Source: Alcaligenes faecalis
Lineage (GTDB): Bacteria; Pseudomonadota; Gammaproteobacteria; Burkholderiales; Burkholderiaceae_B
Length of the DNA stretch: 64,000 nucleotides
Assembly (NCBI RefSeq): GCF_005311025.1
Contig: NZ_CP031747.1
Coordinates: 2,974,954-3,038,953 of the forward strand
Direction: 5' to 3'
The translations under genes were made by a program, and so were the position numbers. Positions within the stretch are counted from its first letter, which is position 1, and the number at the start of each line of letters is the position of its first letter. This document shows, piece after piece, positions 1 through 8,656 of the stretch. The notes beneath the pieces are model-generated. The model searched no databases. It was not told the DNA's origin and saw only the letters and a list, made by a program, of their open reading frames with translations.

Positions 1-167
1 GCAGGAACGCCAAAAGGACCGGAAGCAGCGCCGGACAAGAAAGTCACCACACCAATCTTGATGGGTTTGACATCATCAGCGTTGGCAGTCGTGCTGGCCA
101 TCAGGCCGGCGGTGGCCAGTGTCAGGGCCAAAGTCAATTTTCGTGGGGTTGCAGACAGGATAGACAT
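1..167 (-). CDS. ABC transporter periplasmic substrate-binding protein (N-terminal fragment)
   Basis: Only the first 55 or so residues lie in the window; the gene continues past position 1. The ATG at 167 follows an AAGGAG ribosome site (about 173-178). The product opens with a Sec signal peptide (hydrophobic run LTLALTLATAGLMA, cleavage near TANA-DD). It then reads KPIKIGVVTFLSGAASGPFG, the typical first strand and loop of family 1/LivK-like (Peripla_BP_6) solute-binding proteins. Such proteins deliver a ligand to an ABC importer in the periplasm; the ligand cannot be told from this fragment. It lies downstream of the aldehyde dehydrogenase on the same strand, so co-transcription is possible. 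Confidence 0.72.
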   Translation of the reverse strand, partial: MSILSATPRKLTLALTLATAGLMASTTANADDVKPIKIGVVTFLSGAASGPFGVP

Positions 168-207
168 AGCGTCTCCTTTATTTAGCTTATTGTGGGGTTC
201 TGCTGAT

Positions 208-234
208 GGGGCGCTCTATATATAAGAGCGGCCC
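208..234 (-). terminator. Hairpin between the aldehyde dehydrogenase and the binding-protein gene
   Basis: Arms CGCTCT (212-217) and AGAGCG (225-230) are perfect around an AT loop, and GGG/CCC pairs extend the stem past one mismatch. No clear T-run follows on the minus strand. It could be a weak terminator or an mRNA-processing or stabilising stem between two co-oriented genes. Confidence 0.35.
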
Positions 235-267
235 CCTTCGCTGCGCTGGGCGCGGGCATGTATCAAC

Positions 268-1743
268 TTACAGCTGCTGGCACATGTATTTGATTTCCAG
301 GTACTCGTCGATTCCGTAACGGGAGCCTTCGCGACCCAGACCGGATTGCTTGACGCCACCAAAGGGAGCCACTTCGTTGGAAATCAAACCGGTATTGACG
401 CCAACCATGCCGTACTCCAGCGCTTCGCCCATGCGCCAGGCACGTGCGTTGTCGCGGGTGAACAGGTAGGCAGCAAGACCATATTCGGTGTCATTGGCCA
501 TCGCGATCGCTTCAGCTTCGTCTTTGAAGCGGAACAACGGCGCCACAGGGCCAAACAATTCTTCACGGGCCACGCGCATGGCCGGTGTTGCATCACCCAG
601 CACGGTGGGCGAGAAGTAGGTACCGCCCAGAGGATGAGGCTGGCCACCTTGCAGAACGCTGGCGCCATTTTCAACGGCGTCATCAATCAATTCGCGCAAA
701 CGATTGACGGCTTTTTGCTCGATCAGCGGACCTTGCTCCACGCCCTCTTCCATACCGTTGCCCACTTTCAGGGCAGCAACCCGTTCGCTCAGGGCTTTGG
801 CAAAGCGATCGTAAATACCGTCTTGCACCAGGAAGCGGTTGGCACACACACAAGTCTGACCGCTGTTGCGGTACTTGGAGGCCATGGCGCCTTCGATGGC
901 GGCGTCCAGATCCGCATCGTCAAACACGATGAACGGGGCATTACCACCCAGTTCCAGCGACAGACGCTTGATGGTTGGAGCACACTGCGCCATCAACAAA
1001 CGACCCACTTCGGTGGAGCCGGTAAAGGACAGCTTGCGCACAATGGGGCTTTCCGTCAGAGCGGCGCCCACCACACGGGATTGACCGGTGACCAACTGGA
1101 ACACACCAGCAGGGATACCCACGCGCTCGGCCAGTACGGCCAGCGCCAGGGCGGTCAGGGGAGTCAGGTCGGCAGGACGAACAATAATGCTGCAACCCGC
1201 AGCCAGAGCTGGCGCTACCTTGCGGGTAATCATGGCCGCAGGGAAGTTCCAGGGAGTGATGGCAGCGCACACACCGACGGGCTGCTTGACCACCACAATG
1301 CGTTTGTCCGCTTGGGGGTGGCCGACCACGTCGCCATATACACGCTTGGCTTCTTCGCTGAACCATTCCACAAAGGAAGCGGCGTACAGCACTTCGCCAC
1401 GAGCCTCGGCCCAGGGCTTGCCCTGTTCCATGGTCATTATGGTGGCCAGGTCGTCCGCGTTGGCAACCAGCGCATCGAACCAGGCGCGCAACAGCTTGGC
1501 ACGCTCGTGCCCGCTACGTGCCTTCCACTCGCGCTGGGCCACTTCAGCATCGCCGATGACCGCTTCGATTTCCGCTGTGGCCAGGCTGGCGACATTGGCC
1601 AGGCACTCACCCGTAGCAGGATTAAGAACGGCGAAGGTGTTGCCATCGCCTGCCGAGACCCAACCCTGAGCGGTCCAGGACTGATCTTTTGCCAGGCTGG
1701 GATCCTTCAGTTTGCTAATCAATGATGCCGCGATATTGTTCAT
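268..1743 (-). CDS. gabD: NAD(P)-dependent succinate-semialdehyde/aldehyde dehydrogenase (GabD-like)
   Basis: This 491-residue cytosolic enzyme of the aldehyde dehydrogenase superfamily is about the length of GabD. Visible motifs are PWNFP (Asn166), the general-base Glu264 in LELGGNAP, and the nucleophile Cys298 in NSGQTCVCANR. The C-terminal FGGVKQSGLGREG signature is also present. GabD oxidises succinate semialdehyde to succinate; the precise substrate here is inferred from similarity only. One oddity: the segment that usually reads KPA, whose lysine helps hold the NADP ribose phosphate, is RPAD with Arg189. Cofactor preference may therefore differ. The gene is divergent from an IclR regulator, and a good promoter with a palindrome just upstream of it lies between them. 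Confidence 0.85.
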   Translation of the reverse strand: MNNIAASLISKLKDPSLAKDQSWTAQGWVSAGDGNTFAVLNPATGECLANVASLATAEIEAVIGDAEVAQREWKARSGHERAKLLRAWFDALVANADDLATIMTMEQGKPWAEARGEVLYAASFVEWFSEEAKRVYGDVVGHPQADKRIVVVKQPVGVCAAITPWNFPAAMITRKVAPALAAGCSIIVRPADLTPLTALALAVLAERVGIPAGVFQLVTGQSRVVGAALTESPIVRKLSFTGSTEVGRLLMAQCAPTIKRLSLELGGNAPFIVFDDADLDAAIEGAMASKYRNSGQTCVCANRFLVQDGIYDRFAKALSERVAALKVGNGMEEGVEQGPLIEQKAVNRLRELIDDAVENGASVLQGGQPHPLGGTYFSPTVLGDATPAMRVAREELFGPVAPLFRFKDEAEAIAMANDTEYGLAAYLFTRDNARAWRMGEALEYGMVGVNTGLISNEVAPFGGVKQSGLGREGSRYGIDEYLEIKYMCQQL

Positions 1744-1781
1744 TATGCTGAACCTGTTTCTCTTATAGTGAACTTGATAGA

Positions 1782-1811
1782 ATTATAGGAGCCGAAAAAT
1801 CGCGTCGTCAA
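1782..1811 (-). promoter_or_regulatory. Sigma70-type promoter of the gabD-like gene
   Basis: Read on the minus strand, a TTGACG -35 (1806-1811) and a perfect TATAAT -10 (1782-1787) are separated by 18 bp. The promoter sits about 40 bp upstream of the ATG at 1743. Confidence 0.6.
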
Positions 1812-1821
1812 CGAATCGGCT

Positions 1822-1837
1822 TACGGGTTTACCCGTA
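1822..1837. promoter_or_regulatory. Candidate operator (TACGGGT-TT-ACCCGTA) in the gabD/iclR intergenic region
   Basis: This is a perfect 7-2-7 palindrome lying 10 bp upstream of the -35 of the aldehyde dehydrogenase promoter and between the two divergent genes. That is where an IclR-type regulator would bind. The rest of the 310-bp gap (1744-2053) shows nothing else clear. Confidence 0.45.
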
Positions 1838-2053
1838 GAACATCAGTCACCGTATTTTTTGTTTTGGGGCATTTGAAGGCACAATGTAGAGTTGGCATCC
1901 CGACAGCAAATCTGGCCTAATTCAGGGCCTGTACGCCTGGTCTGTGGGCTGATTGCCCTATGAGATGCTTCTGGCTGTGCTGACAGAACCCTGCCCCTGT
2001 TCCCAGAGTTCAGCCCTGTCCATCCGGGCTTATTGGACTTCCTGTGTGTCGTT

Positions 2054-2842
2054 ATGGAGTTAGTCGTAGTGGAAGAGAAGAAACTGGTTCCGGCTGTAGT
2101 ACGTGCAGTCACCGTACTGGACGAATTGGCGGCCTCGCCGGAGCCCCTGTCATTTACGGACCTGGTCAAACGCCTGGGTATGCCCAAAAGTTCCTTGTAT
2201 GGTCTGTGCACCACCTTGCTGGATCTGCGCCTGATCCGTAAGCTGGAAAATGGCAGTTTCACCCTGGGTACACACGTGATGGGCTGGGCCAATGCCTTCC
2301 TGTCTCAGCTGGATCTGACGCAGGAGTTTTTTGCCGCTTGGGACGATATGCGCGTCCTGCCTGAAGAGACCATCACCCTGTCCATTCTGGATGGCGAAGA
2401 CGTGGTCTACATTGCCTGCCGCAACGGAACCCGCCCGCTGGGTTTCACCTTCCGTGCGGGGATGCGCTTGCCTGCGGTCTATACCGCTACCGGCAAAGCC
2501 ATGCTCAGCACCTTGCCGGGATCGGAGCTGGAGCAGGCCTTGAATCACCCCTGGCCCGAACCGCTTACCGTGCATGGCCCGCGCAGCAAGGAAGACTTGA
2601 TGGTGGAATTGAACGATGTGCAGCGCCTGGGATACTCCGTGGACGCCTGTGGCGTACGCGACGGTATGCACTGCTTTGGAGCTGCCGTGTTTGACTCCAA
2701 TAACCGCGCTGCCGTGGCCGGAGTGGCCGTCAGCTTGCTGACCCAGGAAGCCGATGAAGCAGCCCAGCGCCGTGCCGGTGAAGCCATGCGCAAGCTGGCT
2801 AATCGCCTGTCAGAACGCCTGGGGGCGTCGCGCAAGGCATAA
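2054..2842 (+). CDS. IclR-family transcriptional regulator
   Basis: The product is about 262 residues. An N-terminal winged helix (about 10-70: VVRAVTVLDELAA, LVKRLGMPKSSLYGLCTTL) is followed by the IclR effector domain (about 85-255). That domain includes YIACRNGTRPLGFTFRAGMRLPAVYTATGKAML-type sequence, with the usual TATGKA segment. It is divergent from the gabD-like gene and probably controls it and/or the transporter beyond it, with an aldehyde or acid metabolite as effector (inference). The reading frame opens at a TTG at 2033; the ATG at 2054 is preferred. A GTG at 2069, preceded by GGAG at 2056-2059, is an alternative start. Confidence 0.85.
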   Translation: MELVVVEEKKLVPAVVRAVTVLDELAASPEPLSFTDLVKRLGMPKSSLYGLCTTLLDLRLIRKLENGSFTLGTHVMGWANAFLSQLDLTQEFFAAWDDMRVLPEETITLSILDGEDVVYIACRNGTRPLGFTFRAGMRLPAVYTATGKAMLSTLPGSELEQALNHPWPEPLTVHGPRSKEDLMVELNDVQRLGYSVDACGVRDGMHCFGAAVFDSNNRAAVAGVAVSLLTQEADEAAQRRAGEAMRKLANRLSERLGASRKA

Positions 2843-2876
2843 GCTTTTTCCAGCCTGCACAGCACGTTATAAAAAC

Positions 2877-2904
2877 AAGGGGCGGCATCAGCAGCCCCTT
2901 TTTG
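2877..2904 (+). terminator. Rho-independent terminator of the iclR gene
   Basis: Perfect 7-bp stem AAGGGGC (2877-2883) / GCCCCTT (2894-2900), then a T-rich tail. It lies 35 bp after the iclR stop codon. Confidence 0.8.
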
Positions 2905-3046
2905 TTTGAATTATTTCTTGATCCAGAAGGCGGTAGCGGCATTTACCCTGAAGTTTGTTTATAAAGCGCAGGCCTATGAACCCTGACCTGGACTGTCACC
3001 CCCGCCAGGCCTTGCAAGAAAACCAGTAAATCGCAGGAGCTGCGCT

Positions 3047-3098
3047 ACCTTCCTGCCTGCTTGCCTGCCTGCCTGCTTGCTTACTTGCTTACTTGCTT
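3047..3098. repeat. Degenerate tetranucleotide tract (NCYT)x13 upstream of dbpA
   Basis: Thirteen consecutive 4-base units of the form TCCT/GCCT/GCTT/ACTT run without interruption. It occupies part of the 352-bp gap between iclR and dbpA (2843-3194) and ends about 96 bp before the dbpA start. Apart from the iclR terminator and this tract, nothing else was recognised in the gap. Confidence 0.8.
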
Positions 3099-3194
3099 GC
3101 CAACATCCAACCATCTTCCCTGCTTTCTATTTCCCAGCGATCGGCCCGCAAACGGTAAACTGTCGCTAAATCCTTTATTTTGCAGTCCTTTTTG

Positions 3195-4595
3195 ATGTCA
3201 CCCATCGTGCCCCATACCTCTTTCAGTACCCTTCCCCTTCTGCCCGCCTTGCTTGAAACCCTGGATAGCCTGGGTTTTGAAAAAATGACGGCCATTCAGG
3301 AACAAAGCCTGCCCTTGATTCTGCAAGGCCGCGACCTGATCGCCCAAGCCAAGACCGGCAGCGGCAAAACCGCCGCGTTTGGCCTGGGTCTGTTGCAAAC
3401 CCTCAACCCCAGCAAGCTGACTCCGCAAGCCCTGGTGATCTGCCCCACGCGCGAGCTGGCCGATCAGGTCACCACGGAACTGCGTCGTCTGGCCCGCCAG
3501 ATTCCTAACGTGCGCATGCTGACTTTGTGCGGTGGTGTGCCTTCGCGTCCGCAAACCGAAGCCTTGCGCAACGGTGCGCACGTGGTGGTGGGAACGCCGG
3601 GCCGTATTCAGGACCATCTGGAGCGCGGCAATCTGGACTTGTCCGCCCTGAAAACATTGGTCCTGGACGAAGCCGACCGCATGGTGGATATGGGCTTTCA
3701 CGATGACATCGTGGCCATTGCCTCGCACTGCCCACCCCGCCGTCAAACCCTGCTGTTCTCCGCCACTTATCCGGAAAATATCCGCAAGCTCAGCGCCCGC
3801 TTTCTGAAAAACCCTGCAGAAGTCAAAGTGGAAGCGCTGCACGATGCCAGCCAGATCGAACAGATCTTTTATGAAGTTCACCCTGAGCAACGTCTATCTG
3901 CCGTGGTGACCCTGCTGGAGCACTTCCGCCCCGCCTCTACCCTGATTTTCTGCAACACCAAGATGCGTTGCCAGGAAGTGGTGGAAGAACTGCAATCCGA
4001 AGGCATCCAGGCCCTGGCTCTGACCGGCGACCTGGAACAACGTGATCGCGACGAGATTCTGGTGCAGTTCTCCAACCAGAGCTGTGCCGTGCTGGTCGCG
4101 ACCGATGTGGCGTCACGCGGTTTGGACATTCAGAATCTGGGGGCCGTCATCAACGTAGACGTCACCAAAGACAGCGAAGTGCATATCCATCGCGTGGGTC
4201 GGGTCGGCCGGGGTGATCAGAAAGGCCTGGCCCTGAATCTGGTCTCGCGCAGCGAGCAGCGCTGGGTGAAGTTGATCGAGGAGTTCCAGGGCAGCGAAGT
4301 GAAATGGAGCAATCTGAAAGGCTTGCGCCCTCAGTCCAAAGAGCCGCTGCGCGCCCCCATGATGACGCTGGAAATTCAGGGTGGCAAAAAAGACAAGCTG
4401 CGCCCCGGCGACCTGCTTGGTGCCCTGACCCGCGATGTGGGCCTGAAAGGCGAGCAGGTTGGCAAGATTGCGATTACCGATGCCCGTTCCTACGTGGCGC
4501 TGGACCGCAAGATTGCACGTCAATACTTTGACCGCATTGCCAACGCCAACATCAAAGGCCGACGCTTTCGCATGCGCTTTGTAGAAGATAAATAA
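3195..4595 (+). CDS. dbpA: ATP-dependent RNA helicase DbpA
   Basis: This DEAD-box helicase has 466 residues from the ATG at 3195; an in-frame TTG at 3180 is less likely. Motifs appear in order: Q motif (FEKMTAIQEQSLP), Walker A AKTGSGKT, PTRELA, TPGRI, DEAD, SAT, SRGLD, and the arginine-finger motif as HRVGRVGRGDQKG. The last ~75 residues, from MMTLEIQGGKKDKLRPGDLLGAL onwards, form the DbpA RNA-binding domain. In the known family this domain targets the enzyme to hairpin 92 of 23S rRNA for 50S subunit assembly. The gene stands alone, with a structured region downstream. Confidence 0.93.
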   Translation: MSPIVPHTSFSTLPLLPALLETLDSLGFEKMTAIQEQSLPLILQGRDLIAQAKTGSGKTAAFGLGLLQTLNPSKLTPQALVICPTRELADQVTTELRRLARQIPNVRMLTLCGGVPSRPQTEALRNGAHVVVGTPGRIQDHLERGNLDLSALKTLVLDEADRMVDMGFHDDIVAIASHCPPRRQTLLFSATYPENIRKLSARFLKNPAEVKVEALHDASQIEQIFYEVHPEQRLSAVVTLLEHFRPASTLIFCNTKMRCQEVVEELQSEGIQALALTGDLEQRDRDEILVQFSNQSCAVLVATDVASRGLDIQNLGAVINVDVTKDSEVHIHRVGRVGRGDQKGLALNLVSRSEQRWVKLIEEFQGSEVKWSNLKGLRPQSKEPLRAPMMTLEIQGGKKDKLRPGDLLGALTRDVGLKGEQVGKIAITDARSYVALDRKIARQYFDRIANANIKGRRFRMRFVEDK

Positions 4596-4905
4596 ATAGG
4601 ACAGCGACAGTCCCTGAACCAAGGACCGGCAACGCCAGCACCATAACCTATTGGAAGCAATAGCCAGTGCCGTTGCCGAGTCTGCAAGCAGCAGCTCGTG
4701 CCATACCAGGCAGTTATTAGCTTAGGCAGCTAATTTTCAAAATAAATGCCGCAGCCAAAAAAAATATATAAACTACCTTTCAAGCCCAAAAGCGCCGCAC
4801 GCTCCCACCGGAGCACACTAAAGCACACCCATATCCAATTTTAAAAAAGAGACAGAAGCCTGGAATCATTAGCCAATTAACAAGCTATAAGCAAAAGGAA
4901 CAGCC
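4596..4905 (+). other. 310-bp intergenic region with two stem-loops after dbpA
   Basis: No gene was found. At 4628-4677, GGCAACG pairs with CGTTGCC and encloses an inner perfect hairpin, CTATTG-GAAG-CAATAG (4648-4663). At 4716-4734, ATTAGCT-TAGGC-AGCTAAT is perfect and followed by TTTC, so it may terminate dbpA. From about 4735 the sequence is AT-rich and leads to the AAGGA ribosome site of the next gene. Confidence 0.5.
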
Positions 4906-5352
4906 ATGAGCATCCACGTTTTTTCTGCAACCGCAACGTTAATAGACCAACTAAAGATTGAATGCACTTCCAGGGATTTTTCCATTGTTCTGGATGAACC
5001 CGGCAAGAGAGATAATGGCAGCGGCGGGATGACTCCCCTGGAGGCCCTGCTTTCAGCAATTGGCGCCTGTAAATGCATTGCTGCAAAAAGCTTTGCAAAG
5101 AGTCAAAAAATTGACTTAATCGACATCAAAATCGAGATGGACGGTGAAATAGACACAGATGGCTTCTACGGGATCAATAAAGAGGCCAAAATGGGATTTC
5201 ATAAAATTACGTGCAAATACTATATCCAGGCCAATAACAATGATGAAGAAATAGAAGAATTCGTCAATTTCATTGAAAGAACCTGCCCAGTTCTGGACAC
5301 AATAATAAATACGCCTGAACTGTCAAACGAGATCCACATTATCAAACAGTAA
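4906..5352 (+). CDS. OsmC/Ohr-family thiol peroxidase-like protein
   Basis: The 148-residue product carries the OsmC fold signature: GGMTPLEALLSAIGACKC (first conserved Cys in the central helix) and RTCPVLDTI (second conserved Cys near 130). Members reduce organic hydroperoxides through the two cysteines in the cytosol; YhfA-type members have no settled function, and this one cannot be assigned more closely. An AAGGA ribosome site precedes the ATG at 4906. The gene is clearly AT-richer than its neighbours and uses many AAA/ATA/AAT codons, which suggests a different history. It stands alone and converges on the LysR gene through a shared terminator. Confidence 0.75.
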   Translation: MSIHVFSATATLIDQLKIECTSRDFSIVLDEPGKRDNGSGGMTPLEALLSAIGACKCIAAKSFAKSQKIDLIDIKIEMDGEIDTDGFYGINKEAKMGFHKITCKYYIQANNNDEEIEEFVNFIERTCPVLDTIINTPELSNEIHIIKQ

Positions 5353-5382
5353 GATAGAGCCCGTATTTTTGAAAAACGCCCT

Positions 5383-5414
5383 CGCCTGTATGTGCAACTA
5401 CATACAGGCGATTT
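5383..5414. terminator. Bidirectional terminator between osmC-like and hcaR
   Basis: An 11-bp perfect stem CGCCTGTATGT (5383-5393) / ACATACAGGCG (5400-5410) has a 6-nt loop. ATTTT follows on the plus strand and a run of T lies a few bases beyond the stem on the minus strand. The hcaR stop codon lies within the stem-loop. Confidence 0.8.
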
Positions 5415-6351
5415 TGCTGGGAGCCAGTTTCAAATGACTGGCAGCCGAGGGGCCCGAACCGTGCCAGCGAGCCAGCTCCCGTATACGTTCTATCAGGCTG
5501 ACCGCGGCCTCGCTCATGCAGCCTGTATCTCGTGGATAGGCCATCAATAATTCACAGCGCGGGCCGCCACCGATCAAGGGGCGCGACACCACATTCTTGG
5601 GCATGAAGTATTCCGCGTAGGTAGGCAGCAAGGTATAACCCAGGCCAGCAGCGACCAGATTAATACTCATCAGGGGGTTGGCCGAGTTATAGGTGTGCTC
5701 GGGCACCACTTTATGATGAGCCAGATAGCGGGCCAGCACATCGTGCATGGAGCGGCCATAGGAACGATCCACCGCAATCATGGGCAAGCGATTCAGGCGT
5801 GCCGGCGGGATCAGACTATAAGCCTCCAGGCTATGCCCCTGAGGCAGATACACTCGCAAGGGCTCATCCAGCACCACTTCGCTGAACACATTGGTGGCGC
5901 GCACCGGGCCGCGCATGAATCCCAGGTCCAGCTCGCCACGCGCCAGGGCTCCCTCCTGCTCATTGGAAGTCAGGCTGCGCAACACTACATCGACCTGAGG
6001 AAAGGCTGCACGAAAAGCGGGCAGCACTGCTGGAAAGATACGCACCTCGGCCGCGGGCACAAAGCCTATCGTCAGCACTTCCCGCGCCTGCGAGGCGGCC
6101 TTGCCGGCCCGCTGTACGGCCTCCTCCACCTTGTGCAGGATCTCGCGCGCGTCATCCAGAAAAATCACACCTGCTTCGGTCAATTCGACTTTACGGCGCG
6201 TGCGGTTCAGCAAGGGATAACCGATCTCTTCTTCCAGATTTCGGATCTGCTCGCTCAAGGAGGGTTGAGAGGTATACAGCCGCTCGGCAGCACGGGTGAA
6301 ATTCAACTCTTCCGCGACTGCAACGAAGTAACGCAAGTGTCGCAACTCCAA
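5398..6351 (-). CDS. hcaR: LysR-family activator of phenylpropionate catabolism (HcaR-like)
   Basis: The 317-residue protein starts MELRHLRYFVAVAEELNFTRA, closely matching the start of E. coli HcaR. It has the LysR winged helix (1-60) and a periplasmic-binding-like effector domain (about 90-300). TIGFVPAAEV and MSINLVAAGLGYTLLP correspond to HcaR segments. In E. coli HcaR activates hcaEFCBD in response to 3-phenylpropionate or cinnamate. Here it is divergent from hcaE with a 385-bp gap containing a likely binding dyad. The C-terminal tail (about 20 residues) is longer than in HcaR. Confidence 0.88.
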   Translation of the reverse strand: MELRHLRYFVAVAEELNFTRAAERLYTSQPSLSEQIRNLEEEIGYPLLNRTRRKVELTEAGVIFLDDAREILHKVEEAVQRAGKAASQAREVLTIGFVPAAEVRIFPAVLPAFRAAFPQVDVVLRSLTSNEQEGALARGELDLGFMRGPVRATNVFSEVVLDEPLRVYLPQGHSLEAYSLIPPARLNRLPMIAVDRSYGRSMHDVLARYLAHHKVVPEHTYNSANPLMSINLVAAGLGYTLLPTYAEYFMPKNVVSRPLIGGGPRCELLMAYPRDTGCMSEAAVSLIERIRELARWHGSGPSAASHLKLAPSKIACM

Positions 6352-6609
6352 GTTTGTCTCCTGTCAAATTGATCGTTCCCTGCCCGGAACGTACCCGCAC
6401 AGCGTTGGACGCAGCCTGCTGTGAGGACCAAAACAAGCCTTTCTTTTAGGCACTATTGTCGCCGCTCCCACGCCCTGAAAAGCAGACCCAATCTTCAATG
6501 CTGCAGCGCAGCAATCATAGCTAGCGTAAACCCTAGGTGTCGCCAAAGCCGCATCAATACTGGCCTGAACCCGAAACCCACATGTAAGCAAGGGGTTTTA
6601 GAGGGACTT

Positions 6610-6674
6610 ATCGGGTTTGCCGATCACCCGATCTAAAGCAAGTATTGGTCGGATTCATTTCAAGCTTCTACATT
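6610..6674 (+). promoter_or_regulatory. Candidate HcaR operator and hcaE promoter
   Basis: A perfect inverted repeat ATCGGGT-N9-ACCCGAT occupies 6610-6632. A weak promoter, TTGGTC (6645-6650) with TACATT (6669-6674) and an 18-bp spacer, follows. The implied start near 6681 puts the dyad centre at about -60, the usual recognition-site position for LysR activators. Nothing else was recognised in the 6352-6736 gap. Confidence 0.5.
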
Positions 6675-6736
6675 TTGCCGCTAGCGACAAAAACCTGTTT
6701 TGCAAAAGCACGCATTGCAATAGCGAGGAGCAAACG

Positions 6737-8095
6737 ATGGGAATCAACCCTGAAAAAATCGAAGCCTTGGTCGATGCACGTAATGGACGCGTCACCCCCT
6801 CCATTTACACCGACCCGGATATTTATGAGCTGGAGCTGGAGCGCATCTTTGGCCGCACCTGGCTGTTCTTGTGCCACACCAGCCAGATTCCCAAAGCGGG
6901 AGACTTCTTCAATACCTATATGGGCGAGGACCCGATCATCGTGGTTCGTCAGAAAGACGGCTCGATCAAGGCCTTTCTGAACCAATGCCGACACCGCTCC
7001 ATGCGCGTGTCTTATGCAGACTCGGGCAATACCAAAGCCTTTACCTGTCCCTACCACGGCTGGAGCTACGGCACCAACGGCGATCTGGTGGATGTACCGC
7101 TGGAGCCTCGCGCTTATCCGCAAGGCTTGTGCAAGGAAAAGTGGGGCCTGCAGGAAGTAACCCGCGTCAAAGTATACAAAGGCCTGGTCTTTGGCAATTG
7201 GGACGCCACAGCGCCTGATCTGGGAGAGTACATGGGCGACATTGCCTGGTACCTGGACGGTGTGCTGGACCGACGCGAAGGCGGCACTGAAATCATCGGT
7301 GGTGTTCAGAAATGGACCATCGAATGCAACTGGAAATTCCCCGCCGAACAGTTTGCCTCCGACCAGTATCACGCCCTGTTCTCGCACGCCTCTGCCGTGC
7401 AAGTGCTGGGCCAGAAACCCGGTGACGAGGACAAGGCTCTGGGCGCCGGACAAACCGCACGCCCGGTTTGGGAAACCGCCAAGGACGCCGTCCAGTACGG
7501 CCAGCGCGGCCATGGCAGTGGCTTCTTCTTTACCGAGCAGCCTGACGCCAACGTGTGGGTGGACGGTGAAGTCTCCCAGTACTTCCGCGACACCTATGCC
7601 GAAGCCCACGAGCGCCTGGGTGAAGTCCGCGCCCTGCGCCTGGCCGGTCACAACAATATGTTCCCTACCCTGAGCTGGTTGAACGGCACCGCCACACTAC
7701 GCGTCTGGCATCCCCGTGGCCCCAATCAGGTAGAAGTCTGGGCCTTTTGCATTGCCGATGCAGCCGCTCCCGACGATGTAAAAGCCGCCTTCGAGCGCAG
7801 CGCTACCCGCGCCTTCGGTCCCGCCGGTTTCCTGGAACAGGACGACTCCGAGAACTGGGCTGAAATCCAGAAAATCCTGCGTGGCAAACGCGCTCGCGGC
7901 ACGCAACTGTGCATGGAAATGGGCTTGGGTAACGAAGGGCTGCGCAGCGATGGCGTACCCGGTGTGACCAATTACATCTTCTCCGAGACCGCCGCCCGTG
8001 GCCTGTACAAGTACTGGGCCGACCTGATGGTGTCCGAAACCTGGGATGAAGTACTGGAACGCAGCCGTGCCTACGAAGAGGAGCTGGTGAAATGA
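6737..8095 (+). CDS. hcaE: 3-phenylpropionate/cinnamate dioxygenase, alpha subunit
   Basis: This 452-residue terminal oxygenase large subunit is the same length as HcaE (453). The Rieske [2Fe-2S] ligands are Cys84, His86, Cys104 and His107. The mononuclear iron site shows the bridging Asp209, His212 and His217 in [11 protein letters not shown]. The enzyme inserts both atoms of O2 into the aromatic ring of 3-phenylpropionate or cinnamate to give the cis-dihydrodiol. The start at 6737 follows GCGAGGAG; an upstream reading-frame extension has no such site. It is the first gene of the operon and overlaps hcaF by 4 bp. Confidence 0.92.
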   Translation: MGINPEKIEALVDARNGRVTPSIYTDPDIYELELERIFGRTWLFLCHTSQIPKAGDFFNTYMGEDPIIVVRQKDGSIKAFLNQCRHRSMRVSYADSGNTKAFTCPYHGWSYGTNGDLVDVPLEPRAYPQGLCKEKWGLQEVTRVKVYKGLVFGNWDATAPDLGEYMGDIAWYLDGVLDRREGGTEIIGGVQKWTIECNWKFPAEQFASDQYHALFSHASAVQVLGQKPGDEDKALGAGQTARPVWETAKDAVQYGQRGHGSGFFFTEQPDANVWVDGEVSQYFRDTYAEAHERLGEVRALRLAGHNNMFPTLSWLNGTATLRVWHPRGPNQVEVWAFCIADAAAPDDVKAAFERSATRAFGPAGFLEQDDSENWAEIQKILRGKRARGTQLCMEMGLGNEGLRSDGVPGVTNYIFSETAARGLYKYWADLMVSETWDEVLERSRAYEEELVK

Positions 8096-8640
8096 GCGCC
8101 GTCATTCAAGAGCCGACTCAAGCGGCCATCGTCGACATGCAGTTGTATCACGAGATTGCCGACTTTTTGTACCAGGAAGCCGAACTGCTGGATGACTGGC
8201 AGTTCCGTGACTGGCTGGACCTGCTGTCCGAGGATGTGCACTACCACATGCGCAGCACGACCAATGCGCAAACCCGCGATCGTCGGCGCAGTGTGCAGCC
8301 ACCGAGCACCTGGATCTTCAACGACAACAAGTTCCAGCTGGAGCGCCGCGTCGCACGTTTGGAAACCGGCATGGCCTGGGCGGAAGAGCCACCCTCCCGC
8401 ACCCGTCACTTTGTGAGCAATCTGCGTATCCGCCCAACGAGCGATGGCCAGGGCTACGAGATCCGCAGCAACTACATCCTGTACCGCGCTCAGAAAGAAC
8501 GGGATGAGACCTGGTATGCCGGCAAACGCATTGATTGCGTGCGCCGCAGCGACAACCGCTTTGGTTGGGAGCTGTACGAACGCGAAATCGTTCTGGATCA
8601 GGTCGTCATTACCTCCCACAACTTAAGCGTTCTGTTCTGA
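8092..8640 (+). CDS. hcaF: 3-phenylpropionate/cinnamate dioxygenase, beta subunit
   Basis: This 182-residue protein of the ring-hydroxylating dioxygenase beta family has a cone-shaped SnoaL-like fold. [19 protein letters not shown] and [13 protein letters not shown] are typical. It has no catalytic metal and supports the alpha3beta3 architecture. The ATGA overlap with hcaE implies translational coupling and equal stoichiometry. Confidence 0.9.
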   Translation: MSAVIQEPTQAAIVDMQLYHEIADFLYQEAELLDDWQFRDWLDLLSEDVHYHMRSTTNAQTRDRRRSVQPPSTWIFNDNKFQLERRVARLETGMAWAEEPPSRTRHFVSNLRIRPTSDGQGYEIRSNYILYRAQKERDETWYAGKRIDCVRRSDNRFGWELYEREIVLDQVVITSHNLSVLF

Positions 8641-8656
8641 ACCCGCTTATTTTCCG

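Noticed and set aside
346-1725. Long plus-strand open frame of 459 codons opposite the aldehyde dehydrogenase
   Set aside because: It mirrors the dehydrogenase gene on the other strand, lacks motifs, and the minus-strand product is a full-length family member.
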